64,000 nt of DNA from JAFEBO01 sp044221315 (GCA_044221315.1 JBGAPK010000009.1:62001-126000), one strand, 5' to 3'. Shown: positions 19,147 to 28,251, numbered from the stretch's first letter. Numbers and translations are program-made. Notes: generated by a model not told the origin, from the sequence alone.

Positions 19147-19953
19147 TCAAAAAATCGCCGTTTCCTGCACGAAACGCGTACTTTTTTGGTCGGGTTTGGG
19201 GGCGGGAGAAAAGTCCAGGAGCATGGAGGAATGGTCGGAAACGCCGGATTCCCGCCCGGCGTGCGAGTAGCGGGCCGCGGCGAGGCGGGGAAGGAGCGGG
19301 CGGGACACGAGAGCCGAGTCAATCCGGAATCCGCTGGAAACCCCTGTTTTTTCAGGCTTTGCGCGAGATCCGCCCGGGGCGAGCCACGTCCATTCGCGGG
19401 CGCTTGGTTCAAAGACGCGGTACGCATCGGCGTATCCGAGCGAGCAGACTGTCCCGAGGTGACGGGTGCAGGTGAAGGTGGCGCCCTGCTCGTCGGCGTG
19501 GTGGCGGCCGGTATTGAAATCTCCGAAAAAAAGATGTGCACAATCTGCTCTGGCCCGTGCGAGCTCGACCATTCCGAGCCAAAACGCTGCGCGCGCTGAT
19601 GCCCGAGAGTCATCGGGGACGTGCACGCCGGTCAGCAGAATGTCCTCATCGGCGATGGCGACATCCAGCCATCGCGACTGCTGTCCGGCGGGCGGGTCCG
19701 CCGGTTTCGGCGGGGATTTGAGCTCGCGGTTGGAGGCGAGCAGCAGGCCGTTCTTGTGACGGGCGGGGGCGGTGGTCGCCTGGTGAAGAAGGCCGTGATC
19801 CGCGAGAATTCCACGGATTTGCCCGCCGATGGTGGTGCGATATTCCGAGAGCAGCACGACATCGGGCTTGTGTTCGAGCAGTGCCAGCACGATGTGGGGC
19901 ATGCGACGCGAGCCGCCGCCGTGCAGGATGTTCCAGTGGAGCAGGCGGAGCAT
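19147..19953 (-). CDS. Endonuclease/exonuclease/phosphatase-family protein (cytoplasmic)
   Basis: This 268-residue protein is a DNase I-like EEP domain without a signal peptide. It starts MLRLLHWNILHGGGSRRMPHIV, has the DVVLLSEYR glutamate, a metal/catalytic LFFGDFNTGRHH and the closing SGVSDHSSMLLDF. The ATG at 19953 is chosen because it matches the family start and has a GAGAGAG stretch upstream. Family members include AP endonucleases and phosphodiesterases; this one is short and lacks features that would place it. It lies upstream of HU on the same strand, separated by an inverted repeat, and is divergent from the 2-hydroxyacid dehydrogenase. Confidence 0.8.
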   Translation of the reverse strand: MLRLLHWNILHGGGSRRMPHIVLALLEHKPDVVLLSEYRTTIGGQIRGILADHGLLHQATTAPARHKNGLLLASNRELKSPPKPADPPAGQQSRWLDVAIADEDILLTGVHVPDDSRASARAAFWLGMVELARARADCAHLFFGDFNTGRHHADEQGATFTCTRHLGTVCSLGYADAYRVFEPSAREWTWLAPGGSRAKPEKTGVSSGFRIDSALVSRPLLPRLAAARYSHAGRESGVSDHSSMLLDFSPAPKPDQKSTRFVQETAIF

Positions 19954-20004
19954 GGGTCTCTCTCGGGTGCCCGGGTTGCCGAGGCTTGTCATAGGCTACC
20001 GGCG

Positions 20005-21000
20005 ATGCAGACACGGGAACCATTGAAATCGGCATTGGTCGTCGCCACGCGTGAGGTCCCCGGCATGCTTGCGGTCGATGCGCCGGGGGTCCGGGTAACT
20101 CTGCGCGAAGGACCGAAGGAGAAGCTCGATCGCTCGCGGCTGCTGGCGCACGTGAAGGGCGCGGACGTTGTCATATCGATGTACTCGGACAAGGTGGATG
20201 CGGAGTTTCTGGACGCCGCCGGTCTTCAGATTCGGGGCGTTTGCAACCTTGCGGTCGGATACGAGAACATCGATGTCGCGGAGTGCGTTCGCCGCGGGGT
20301 GCTGATTGGGAACACGCCGGATGCGGTGACCGAAGGCACGGCCGACATGGCCTGGCTGTTGATTTTGGCCGTCGCCCGGCGGCTGATCGAGGCAGACCGG
20401 TACGCGCGGTCTGGCGGCTGGGCGAAGAGTGGCCCGCTCGGGATGGCTGAATTTCTCGGGCAAGATCTGACTGGAAAGACTCTGCTGATCGTGGGCGCGG
20501 GGCGGATCGGATACGCGACGGCTCTGCGGTCCCGGGGATGGGGAATGCAGGTGCTGTATGTGGCGAGGACCAATCACCTCGAATTCGAGATGGCGCCGAT
20601 CGCGGGGCGTCGGGTGGCGCTGCATGAGGGAATGGCGCTGGCGGATGTGGTCAGTATTCACACCCCTCTTACACCGGACACCCGTCATCTGATCGACGGG
20701 GCTGCGCTCGCGAATCTCAAGCGGGGCGCGATTCTCGTGAACACATCACGAGGGCCCGTCGTTGACGAGCAGGCGCTGGTTGACGCTCTCAAGGTCGGGC
20801 GGCTGTGGGGCGCCGGTCTGGATGTGTTTGAGAGAGAGCCTGAGATTCACCCGGAACTGGCCGGAATGACCAACGTGACGCTTTCGCCGCACATCGGCAG
20901 CGCGGCCGCGAGGTTCCGGGCGCTCATGACCAAACTGGCATGCGAGAACGCGGCGGCCATCATCCTGGGCAAGCGGCCGCCTCACGAGGTGACCTCGTAA
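20005..21000 (+). CDS. D-isomer-specific 2-hydroxyacid dehydrogenase
   Basis: The 331-residue protein is a NAD(P)-linked dehydrogenase of the glyoxylate/hydroxypyruvate reductase type. The nucleotide-binding GAGRIGYATA is preceded by GKTLLIV, and the catalytic trio is visible as Arg in NTSRGPVVDEQAL, Glu in DVFEREPEIHPEL and His in LSPHIGSAA. The N-terminal half (GVCNLAVGYENIDVAEC..GVLIGNTPDAVTEGTADMAW) matches GhrB-like enzymes. The ATG at 20005 is the natural start; longer in-frame starts lie inside the divergent EEP gene. The exact substrate (glyoxylate, hydroxypyruvate or a related 2-keto acid) is not determined. Confidence 0.9.
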   Translation: MQTREPLKSALVVATREVPGMLAVDAPGVRVTLREGPKEKLDRSRLLAHVKGADVVISMYSDKVDAEFLDAAGLQIRGVCNLAVGYENIDVAECVRRGVLIGNTPDAVTEGTADMAWLLILAVARRLIEADRYARSGGWAKSGPLGMAEFLGQDLTGKTLLIVGAGRIGYATALRSRGWGMQVLYVARTNHLEFEMAPIAGRRVALHEGMALADVVSIHTPLTPDTRHLIDGAALANLKRGAILVNTSRGPVVDEQALVDALKVGRLWGAGLDVFEREPEIHPELAGMTNVTLSPHIGSAAARFRALMTKLACENAAAIILGKRPPHEVTS

Positions 21001-21011
21001 GTCCGCCCGGT

Positions 21012-21437
21012 TCACATTCTGCGGGCCGGCTTCTCAACGAACTCGAGTTCGAGGTACCGGGCGACGTAGTCGATGATCGATTGCGCCTCGGGAATTTCGG
21101 GGTTGCTCGTGGGCCCCATGGGCTCGAAACGCATGTTCTTGAATCGGACTACCGCTTCCTTCAAAGGCAGGCCGAACTGCAGGGACAGGCTGAATGCGCG
21201 GCAGAAGGCTTGGGCCATGCCGCAGATCGTGGAGCCCTCCTTCGCCATCTTCACGAATATTTCGCCCGGGCGCCCGTCCGGATAGAGGCCGACGGTGAGG
21301 TAGCCCTCGTGGCGCGCGATCATGAACTTGTGCGTGATCGAGGCCCGCGTGACCGGCATCGTGTCTCGGATTGCAACCATGGGTCCGTCCTTGAACTCAG
21401 CCGAGGGATGTGAAACCGGCGCTCCGTCGCCATGCAT
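21012..21437 (-). CDS. Free-standing NrdJ C-terminal-like (TSCPD/NrdJb-type) protein
   Basis: The 141-residue protein resembles the C-terminal part of adenosylcobalamin-dependent (class II) ribonucleotide reductase: ITHKFMIARHEGYLTVGLYPDGRPGEIFVKMAKEGSTICGMAQAFCRAFSLSLQFGLP, then RFEPMGPTSNPEI and SIIDYVARYLELEF. In some bacteria class II reductase is split into NrdJa and NrdJb, and short proteins of this type also occur alone. No catalytic NrdJ is visible here. The start is uncertain: 21437 is used, while an ATG at 21380 (MVAIRDTMPV) would give a shorter form. The role is inferred from similarity only. Confidence 0.7.
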   Translation of the reverse strand: MHGDGAPVSHPSAEFKDGPMVAIRDTMPVTRASITHKFMIARHEGYLTVGLYPDGRPGEIFVKMAKEGSTICGMAQAFCRAFSLSLQFGLPLKEAVVRFKNMRFEPMGPTSNPEIPEAQSIIDYVARYLELEFVEKPARRM

Positions 21438-21645
21438 GGGGCGAAGGTAACGCCGCCGGCCGCTCGGGTCCAGAGCGGCCGGGCCAGTTCTTGGGAATCG
21501 GACAGTCCGCACCGGTTGCCGTACATATCGGGCCGGGGTTGTGAACAGGCAGGAATAGGTCTGGCGGGCTTAGAACCTCGGTCGGTGGCGGTCGTACTGG
21601 TTCCGAGCGGGGTCCATTTGCCTCAAAGCCCCGAACGGCCGATAC

Positions 21646-22008
21646 TTGTCTTCCTTGAACGAGACTCCATATAGCCCCAGTCCGTTGCGTACCGCGCTCT
21701 CCGGGCGTGCGATTTCGTTGCTGCTGGTTCTGGCGCTGGCCGTACAGGTCGGAGTGGGGCTGACGGATTCGGCCCGGCTGGTCCGCGAATCCGAGGGTCA
21801 GGCGACGGTCGTGCGGGCCCTGACCGATGCTTTGATTCGCTACGCGGCCCGGCCCGTGAAGAAGCAGGCGGAGCGGCCGGCGAGAGTCTCCACGAGCGAA
21901 CTTGCCGCGAACTCATCCCTGACGCAGCTTGGCGTGTCGGTGGGAAGGCCGGTGTATTCACGGCTGCTCCGGGACGCGCTGCTCGGTCTGCCTCCGCCGC
22001 TGGCTTGA
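21646..22008 (+). CDS. Small single-span membrane protein, unknown
   Basis: I do not recognise this 120-residue protein. It has a short polar N-terminus, one hydrophobic helix (AISLLLVLALAVQVGVGL) near residues 22-40, and a basic C-terminal part. Codon third positions are GC-rich, as in neighbouring real genes, which supports coding. No ATG is available at the right place: TTG codons at 21646 or 21655 are the likely starts. It precedes secA by about 150 bases on the same strand, so a role near the Sec machinery is possible but unproven. Confidence 0.5.
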   Translation: MSSLNETPYSPSPLRTALSGRAISLLLVLALAVQVGVGLTDSARLVRESEGQATVVRALTDALIRYAARPVKKQAERPARVSTSELAANSSLTQLGVSVGRPVYSRLLRDALLGLPPPLA

Positions 22009-22162
22009 TTGGCCGGACGGCGATAGTCGAACACCGAACTAAAGAATCCGATGCGTCGGGCGCCTCCGAGCGTGCCGCGGCATTGGTGTACCGAGGGCAG
22101 ATTTCCCGCGATTCCGGTTCTTTCGAGGGCCCGGGATTCGCGGGTGACGGAAAGGTCATTCC

Positions 22163-25100
22163 ATGGCAGAGCAAGGCATTCCGGTTGTTGGTTGGATCCT
22201 GAACAAGATGATCGGAACGCGCAACGAGCGTTTCGTGAAGCGTTATTCGAACAAGGTTGAGCAGATCACGTCGCGGGAGCCGGAGGTCCGGAAGCTGACG
22301 GACGGACAGTTGAGGGCGAAGCTCGGCGAGTTTCGGGCGCGGTTCGACAAGGGCGAGACCGAGGAGAACCTGATGGTGGACGTGTTCGCGGTCGCACGCG
22401 AGGCGATGGACCGCGCCGTCGGCATCCGGAACATTTTCAATCCCGCGCTGAACTTCGACGCCTCCCGATTGCCGGAGGCGGCACGGGCGATGTACGAGGA
22501 AACAAAGGCGAAGATCGCGACCCTGCCGGACATGGAGCCGACGGGTGATTTTCTGGGCTGCACCGAGCCGATCCCGGGCTGGCGTTATGTCGAGATCCCT
22601 GTGGCGCTGTACGAGGCGGTGCGGGAACTGTACAAGGAGAGCCGCCCGCCGTTCCGGGCACGTCCGTTCGACGTGCAGCTGATCGGCTCGATGGTCTTGT
22701 GTCAGGGCAAGATCGCGGAAATGAAGACGGGCGAGGGCAAGACGATCGTCGCGCCGCTGGCCTGCTATATGGGAGCGGTTGAGCATTCGCGGATCCATGT
22801 TGTGACCGTGAACGACTATCTGGTTCAGCGCGACCGCGACTGGACGTTTCCGTTCTTCTGGGCTTTGGGCATGACGGTGGGGGCGATCCATCCGATGCAC
22901 ATGCAGAACGAGGACGAGAAGCGCCGGATGTACCGATGCGACGTGACGTACGGGACGACGGCCGAGTTCGGGTTCGACTATCTGCGCGACAATATGAAGC
23001 GGAGCGTCGAGCAGCAGGTGCAGAAGCGCCGGACGTTCGCGATCGTGGACGAGGTGGACTCGATCCTGATCGACGAGGCGCGGACACCCCTGATCATCTC
23101 GGGGCAGGCGCACAACGACAAGCCGCGGTACGAACTGGCCGATCGCCTTGCGCGCCACCTGCTCGAGAAGCAGAAGCCATGGGCCGAGCACGACGAGAAG
23201 GTCAAGCATCTTCAGATGCGGGCCAAGGGACTCGAGGGCGACATCCGGCAGGCCCGTGACAAGAGCAAAGTTCCGGCTCTTCAGGCGGAACTGAAGGAAG
23301 CGGTGGCGGAGGCCACTCGGGCGGAAATCGAGCGGAACAAGTTCACGCAGTACTTCGAGGTGATGCTGGAGCGCAAGCAGGCGTTCCTGACGCACGACGG
23401 CGTGGCGGAGGCGCAGCGGAACGCGGGAATCGGCTCGTTCTATGTCGATGAGAACATGGACCTGCCGCACCTGATCGAGCAGTCGGTGCGAGCGCACGCG
23501 GTCTACCAGCGTGACCGGGACTACGTGGTGATCCCGCAGGAGGATCAGTACACGGGGCGGCCGCAGCCGACGGTTGTGATTGTGGATGTGAACACCGGGC
23601 GCCCGATGGTGGGGCGCCAGTGGTCGGACGGGCTGCACCAGGCGGTGGAGTGCAAGGAGAAGGTGCCGATCAAGGAAGAGACGCAGACGGTCGCGACGAT
23701 CACGATCCAGAACTACTTCAAGATGTACAAGCGGCTGGCGGGCATGACGGGCACGGCCGATACCGAGGCGCAGGAGTTCCACGACATCTACAAGCTGGAC
23801 GTGGTGGCGATCCCGACGAACCGGGATGTCATCCGTCACGATTACAACGATCTGGTCTTCCTGCCGGCCAAGGACAAGTGGAACTACATCACCGATGAGA
23901 TCAAGGCGTTCCACGACATCGGTCGGCCGATCCTTGTGGGAACGACGAGCGTCGAGAAGAGCGAGACGCTGGGGCAGATGCTGACGCGCAAGCACGCCGT
24001 GCCGCACGAGATTCTGAACGCCAAGCAGCACGAGCGCGAGGCGAACATCATCGAGAACGCGGGCCAATTGGGCGCGGTGATGATCGCGACGAACATGGCC
24101 GGGCGCGGGACGGACATCAAGCTGGGCAAGATCACGCGTGAGCAGATGCTCGATCACTGGCTGCGGCGAGGTCTCGCGCCGCGGACGCTGACGGTGGACG
24201 CGAGCGTGGAGCAATTGCGCGAGGCGATCTACCGGAAGATCGCGCCGCAGGAGATCGATATCCGCAAGAAGGAGGCGGACGAACTCCCGATCGCGGAGCT
24301 GGAGCTTCGGCTGCTGCGTGCCTGGGCGGCCAAGCACACGCTCGAATCGCCCAAGACGATCGAGAAGTTGGACGCCGCCAGACTGCGGACTCTTCTCGAC
24401 GAATCCGGGCGGTTCCTGCTGCACAACATGCGCTGGTTTGACTCGATCGAGGACATGGGAGGGTTGCATGTGATCGGCACGGAGCGCCACGAGGCGCGGC
24501 GCATCGACAACCAGCTGCGCGGCCGGTCGGGGCGTCAGGGCGACAACGGCTCGAGCCGCTTCTTCGTCAGCCTCGAGGACGATCTGATGAAGCTCTTCGC
24601 GGGCGAGACGACCATGAAGCTGCTCAGCCGCATGGGCATGAAGGAGGGCGAATCGATCGAGCACTCGATGCTCAGTAAGAGCATCGAGAACGCCCAGCGC
24701 AAGGTGGAGGAGCGGAACTTCCAGATCCGCAAGCAGGTGCTGGAGTACGACGAGGTGATGGAGCATCAGCGCCAGACGTTCTACGGGCTTCGCCAGCGGG
24801 TGCTGGAGGGGCGCGACGTCAAGGGGCTGCTGCTCGACTGGATTCGAGAGAGCATCCAGGACTCGTGCGGGGAGTATCTTGACCACGACTACACGGCCCG
24901 GTGCGTCGCCGACTTCGCGAACACGACGCTGGGCGTCACGATCGACCCGAAGCGATTCAAGGGCAAAGAGGCCTATGAGATGGACACGATCATCCGCGAG
25001 GAGGCCCGGGCCGATGCGCGCCAGATGATCGAGATCACGCTCGGGGAGTACATGCCGGCGGAGGGGTCGGAGATCCAGATGGACTTCGACGCGAGCGGGC

Positions 25101-26146
25101 TCATCGCGTGGGCGAAGAGCCGCTTCGGCGTTGAGATCACCGAGGCCGAATTGCACGGGGGGGACACGGGCAACCGGCAGGTTGTGGCCGATCGGCTGCA
25201 TGCCGCGGCGTGCGAAAAAATCGATACCACGGACCTCTCCGGCATCGAGCAGTACCTGCAGCCTGGCTACGGAGTCAATCAGCTGGTGACCTGGGCGAAG
25301 AACAAGCTCTCGGTGGAACTGACGTCCGAAGAGATCGTGCGGGCGGAGAAGGACACGGCCAATCCGCCGACCGCCGTCATCATGAAAAAGGCCGAGGAGC
25401 TGTACCTCCAGCGGGAGATTGTGTACCCGGTCGAACTGACGATGGAGCTCGGCCTCATGATCGCCAAGCAGAGCAAGAGCATGCCCGAAGCGCTCGGGTA
25501 CATCGCGCGCTGGGCGAATACGCGTTACAACGCGGATTGGACGGCGGAAAGCGTTCAGAAACTCGGGCCGCCCGCCAAGGTGTTCGCGGCGCTCAAGGAC
25601 ATGAGCGAGAAGTTCGTCAAGTCCGGCCGGCTCGAAAAGGAGATCGCGGAGGCACTGGCGATCAAGAACGATGACGAATTGGACGAGCACCTCAGGAACC
25701 GGTACCACGTCGATGTGGGAGTCACGGAACTGATGCGCTATCTCGAAGGCGAGGAGCGCGCAAACGCGGTGCGGTCGCGGATCGAGAACATCCTGCGGAC
25801 GGAGCTTTTGCAGCTCGAGCGGATGCTCTGCCTCGAGACTCTGGACTCATCATGGAAGGACCACCTGTACGCGATGGACCAGTTGAGGGATTCGATCGGC
25901 TTCCGGGCGTTCAGCCAGCTCGACCCGAGGACCGAGTACAAGCGGGAGGGCTCGCGGATGTTCCGCACGGTGCTCAAGAACATCCAGGAGCGCGTGACCG
26001 ACATGATCTTTAAGGCCAAGCTCTCGCCGCAGGCGCCGCCCGCGCCTCCTCCTCCGCCCAGAGCACCCCGCATGCCCCCGGGCGGTTCGATCAGCGGGCC
26101 TGGGTTCGATGATGTGAACGCGGGGCCGGGCGGCGTGCTGGCCTGA
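22163..26146 (+). CDS. secA: Preprotein translocase ATPase SecA, enlarged form
   Basis: SecA drives protein export through SecYEG. All motor motifs are present: KTGEGKT (about 188-194), the DEAD-type IVDEVDSILIDEARTPLIISG, RLAGMTGTADTEAQEF, TNMAGRGTDIKLG (about 647-659), then GLHVIGTERHEARRIDNQLRGRSGRQGD and the helical scaffold LEYDEVMEHQRQ. At 1327 residues it is far longer than the usual 850-900. Extra material lies at about 91-168 (between AVGIRN and FDVQLIGSM, normally contiguous), after TDIKLG (about 660-770), and a large block at about 905-1190 before the SSWKDHLYAMDQLRDSIG segment. The C-terminus is Pro-rich and lacks the Cys/His zinc-binding tail. A GGAAAGG site precedes the ATG; a strong terminator follows. 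Confidence 0.97.
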   Translation: MAEQGIPVVGWILNKMIGTRNERFVKRYSNKVEQITSREPEVRKLTDGQLRAKLGEFRARFDKGETEENLMVDVFAVAREAMDRAVGIRNIFNPALNFDASRLPEAARAMYEETKAKIATLPDMEPTGDFLGCTEPIPGWRYVEIPVALYEAVRELYKESRPPFRARPFDVQLIGSMVLCQGKIAEMKTGEGKTIVAPLACYMGAVEHSRIHVVTVNDYLVQRDRDWTFPFFWALGMTVGAIHPMHMQNEDEKRRMYRCDVTYGTTAEFGFDYLRDNMKRSVEQQVQKRRTFAIVDEVDSILIDEARTPLIISGQAHNDKPRYELADRLARHLLEKQKPWAEHDEKVKHLQMRAKGLEGDIRQARDKSKVPALQAELKEAVAEATRAEIERNKFTQYFEVMLERKQAFLTHDGVAEAQRNAGIGSFYVDENMDLPHLIEQSVRAHAVYQRDRDYVVIPQEDQYTGRPQPTVVIVDVNTGRPMVGRQWSDGLHQAVECKEKVPIKEETQTVATITIQNYFKMYKRLAGMTGTADTEAQEFHDIYKLDVVAIPTNRDVIRHDYNDLVFLPAKDKWNYITDEIKAFHDIGRPILVGTTSVEKSETLGQMLTRKHAVPHEILNAKQHEREANIIENAGQLGAVMIATNMAGRGTDIKLGKITREQMLDHWLRRGLAPRTLTVDASVEQLREAIYRKIAPQEIDIRKKEADELPIAELELRLLRAWAAKHTLESPKTIEKLDAARLRTLLDESGRFLLHNMRWFDSIEDMGGLHVIGTERHEARRIDNQLRGRSGRQGDNGSSRFFVSLEDDLMKLFAGETTMKLLSRMGMKEGESIEHSMLSKSIENAQRKVEERNFQIRKQVLEYDEVMEHQRQTFYGLRQRVLEGRDVKGLLLDWIRESIQDSCGEYLDHDYTARCVADFANTTLGVTIDPKRFKGKEAYEMDTIIREEARADARQMIEITLGEYMPAEGSEIQMDFDASGLIAWAKSRFGVEITEAELHGGDTGNRQVVADRLHAAACEKIDTTDLSGIEQYLQPGYGVNQLVTWAKNKLSVELTSEEIVRAEKDTANPPTAVIMKKAEELYLQREIVYPVELTMELGLMIAKQSKSMPEALGYIARWANTRYNADWTAESVQKLGPPAKVFAALKDMSEKFVKSGRLEKEIAEALAIKNDDELDEHLRNRYHVDVGVTELMRYLEGEERANAVRSRIENILRTELLQLERMLCLETLDSSWKDHLYAMDQLRDSIGFRAFSQLDPRTEYKREGSRMFRTVLKNIQERVTDMIFKAKLSPQAPPAPPPPPRAPRMPPGGSISGPGFDDVNAGPGGVLA

Positions 26147-26160
26147 GGTCAGAATGAACA

Positions 26161-26189
26161 AAGGCCTCCCGACGGCGGGAGGCCTTTTT
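26161..26189. terminator. Bidirectional rho-independent terminator between secA and the convergent gene
   Basis: AAGGCCTCCCG and CGGGAGGCCTT form a perfect 11-base-pair stem with a four-base loop, followed by a T-run on the plus strand and preceded by A-rich sequence that gives a T-rich run on the minus strand. It begins 15 bases after the secA stop and also serves the converging gene that ends at 26220. Confidence 0.93.
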
Positions 26190-26219
26190 CGTTTTGAATT
26201 GTCGCGGCGGCAAGACCGA

Positions 26220-26822
26220 TCACTCGGCGATCACGCCTTCGGGCAGGCGCGTGGCGGCGAGGTATTTCCTGGCACGGGAGGACTTGTCTTTGCTGTCGAT
26301 CATGCTGCCGTCGGCGCGATAGCGGATGACCCGGCCGACCTTGCAGAGCTTGGCGAGCGCCTGGTTGATGCTCGACTTGAGGCTGGAAGGGGCGGCGCTG
26401 GTTTCGTATCCGACGTCCTTCACGGCGTCGGCGAGTTCGTCGGTGGTGAGGGGTTCGGCGTAGCGATCGAGTTGCCAGACTGAGAGGATTGCCTCGCCCA
26501 GGTTCTTTGGCTCCTGGATGTAGGTCGGAGCCCGCCCGGACCTGGGTGCCTGGGAGAGCGGGGCCGGCTTGTTGCCGAGGAGGCCGTCGAACGAGGCCAT
26601 CTTGTCGCGATTCGCCTTCAGGAGCTTTTCGGCGTACGCCCGGATCTTTGAGACACGCGCTTCCACTTCGGACGCGACGGCGTCGTAGGCCTTTCTAGCC
26701 TCGCGCTCGCGGACGCGTTCGTTCTCGATCCATTTCGTGACGTTTTCGAGGGCGCTCCCGAGATCGACGATGGTCATTTCGTTGATCGGCTTGGCGTTTT
26801 CGAATGGGAGTGTGTTGCTCAT
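26220..26822 (-). CDS. Coiled-coil protein with possible winged-helix C-terminus, unknown
   Basis: I do not recognise this 200-residue protein. The ATG at 26822 has a GGAG site eight bases upstream. Residues about 15-80 are strongly charged and heptad-like (VTKWIENERVREREARKAYDAV, then SEVEARVSKIRAYAEKLLKANRDKM), consistent with a coiled coil. Residues about 110-190 (NLGEAILSVWQLDRYAEPLTTDELADAVKDVGYET..SSLKSSINQALAKLCKVGRVIRYRADG) look like a small helix-turn-helix/winged-helix fold of the kind found in HB1/ASXL-like or regulatory domains. A DNA- or nucleoid-related role is a guess. It is convergent with secA and shares its terminator. Confidence 0.7.
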   Translation of the reverse strand: MSNTLPFENAKPINEMTIVDLGSALENVTKWIENERVREREARKAYDAVASEVEARVSKIRAYAEKLLKANRDKMASFDGLLGNKPAPLSQAPRSGRAPTYIQEPKNLGEAILSVWQLDRYAEPLTTDELADAVKDVGYETSAAPSSLKSSINQALAKLCKVGRVIRYRADGSMIDSKDKSSRARKYLAATRLPEGVIAE

Positions 26823-27149
26823 GTGGGCTCCGTTGGTGTGGCTCAACCCAGTGCGAACCCGGCCCGGGCGGAGCATGTGACTTGCTACGCACGCGGCAGT
26901 CCGCCGATTTGCGGGCTTGAGATCGAATCAAGATAGGGCACGGGCGGGCTCCCGGTCAATACCTTGGCGTGCCGAAACAACAAAACAAGGGGAAACAGCC
27001 GCAGGTTCCATAACGTATGGACTGTCGGCGCCATTCGGGTTTCTTCCGGAGAGGTGGCCCTCCCGGCCGGATCGAGCGATCGTGAGGGCTGCTTAATGTT
27101 CGACGGGGCTTCGCGGTCTTTATTCGAAGCGCCGAGATGGGAGTTTCTG
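26823..27149. other. Divergent intergenic region before the prepilin-like gene
   Basis: These 327 bases lie between two divergent genes. I see no gene. Two short inverted repeats are present: CTTGA-N7-TCAAG at 26916-26932 and CCATA-ACG-TATGG at 27008-27020. An in-frame ATG at 27096 with GAGGG upstream is an alternative start for the prepilin-like gene, which would put the last 54 bases inside it. No confident promoter could be assigned. Confidence 0.4.
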
Positions 27150-27965
27150 ATGTCCACGTCCAGCGAGAGGCCAAATTCGAAAGCGCCCTGCCGGGGCTTT
27201 ACTCTGATGGAACTGTTGGTGGTGATCACCATCATCGCGATCCTCGTGAGCCTGACACTCGCGGCAGGCACCAAGGTCGTGTCGGTCGGGAAGGAGCGGG
27301 GCACTCAGTGGGCGCTCCAGACGCTGGACACCTCGCTCGGGGAGTACATCCAGGCGAACGGGTCGATCCCGCCGCCCACAGTCCGGGACCCGCTCGATTC
27401 GACCATGCGGATGCCGATCGTGGACGGATTCGTCGTCATGAATGGTGGACCGCGGCTGATGAATTCGACGGCCTGGTACGTCTATCAGCTTCAGGCCGAG
27501 GGCAGTTCGGCCTTGGCGGCAGTTCACCAGATCGACGCGCGATTGCGCAAGACGGGCATCGTCGATACCGCCAATGCGAAGTCTGACGAATCACAGACCG
27601 GAACGCGGACGACACAGATTCTGGATGTCTGGGGCAATCCGATTCGCTACGTGCATCCGCGATTCGGGGGCACGCACGGCAGCACCAGCAGCAATCCGGG
27701 GAAGATCGCCGACGTGCTGGGCGGAACTGCGCTCTACCGGATTGCTGACTTTTTCAGGGACTCCAAGTCGAAGTGGATGCCGGACACAGACGGCAAGTGG
27801 AGGGACTCAACTCCGGTAGAATTGAAGGCCAACGAGGGAATCGGCGATTCGGACGGCGGTGCTCCGCCGAATCGCAGGCCGTACTTCTACTCCTGCGGTC
27901 CCGATGGCGACCCCGCGACGACGGAAGACAACGTCTACACGGTCCGGCCTGTCTTTCCGCGTTGA
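27150..27965 (+). CDS. Prepilin-type N-terminal cleavage/methylation protein (type II secretion pseudopilin-like)
   Basis: The 271-residue product has a classic type IV prepilin leader: a short basic stretch ending CRG, then FTLMELLVVITIIAILVSLTL with cleavage after Gly and Glu at mature position 5. After the hydrophobic helix comes a soluble part with a GspG-like organisation, including DVWGNPIRYVHPRF and, near the end, PYFYSCGPDGDPATTEDNV, a calcium-loop-like segment common in planctomycete pseudopilins. Planctomycetes carry many such proteins; the exact partner system is unknown. GGGAG six bases before the ATG at 27150 supports that start, though 27096 is possible. It stands alone, upstream of tRNA-Pro. 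Confidence 0.88.
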   Translation: MSTSSERPNSKAPCRGFTLMELLVVITIIAILVSLTLAAGTKVVSVGKERGTQWALQTLDTSLGEYIQANGSIPPPTVRDPLDSTMRMPIVDGFVVMNGGPRLMNSTAWYVYQLQAEGSSALAAVHQIDARLRKTGIVDTANAKSDESQTGTRTTQILDVWGNPIRYVHPRFGGTHGSTSSNPGKIADVLGGTALYRIADFFRDSKSKWMPDTDGKWRDSTPVELKANEGIGDSDGGAPPNRRPYFYSCGPDGDPATTEDNVYTVRPVFPR

Positions 27966-28040
27966 GTCCCGCCAGCCCGTGGAACTCGCCCTCCCGATTC
28001 GCCCACGCGCGTTGATCGCGCTACGATCGCCACACACCAG

Positions 28041-28115
<75 letters not shown>

Positions 28116-28124
28116 TTTTTAATG

Positions 28125-28165
28125 CAAACGCCCGCAGGTTAATGACCAGCGGGCGTTTGTGTTTC
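28125..28165 (+). terminator. Probable terminator after tRNA-Pro
   Basis: CAAACGCCCGC at 28125-28135 pairs perfectly with GCGGGCGTTTG at 28149-28159, leaving a 13-base loop, followed by a weak T-rich run (TGTTT). It begins 10 bases after the tRNA. It also lies beyond the end of katG on the other strand, where it lacks a T-run. Confidence 0.65.
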
Positions 28166-28251
28166 CATCACACTTGCCTTCGGCGCAGTCGTCGTGCGTT
28201 TCGTGCCTGTCGGCGGTTCGACTGCTATCGCCGTCCGCGGCTCGGTTGAGA

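Noticed and set aside
21623..25708. Very long (1361-codon) open frame antisense to secA
   Set aside because: It is a by-product of high GC and codon bias in secA; its translation is rich in Arg, His, Leu and Asp runs and has no recognisable domain.
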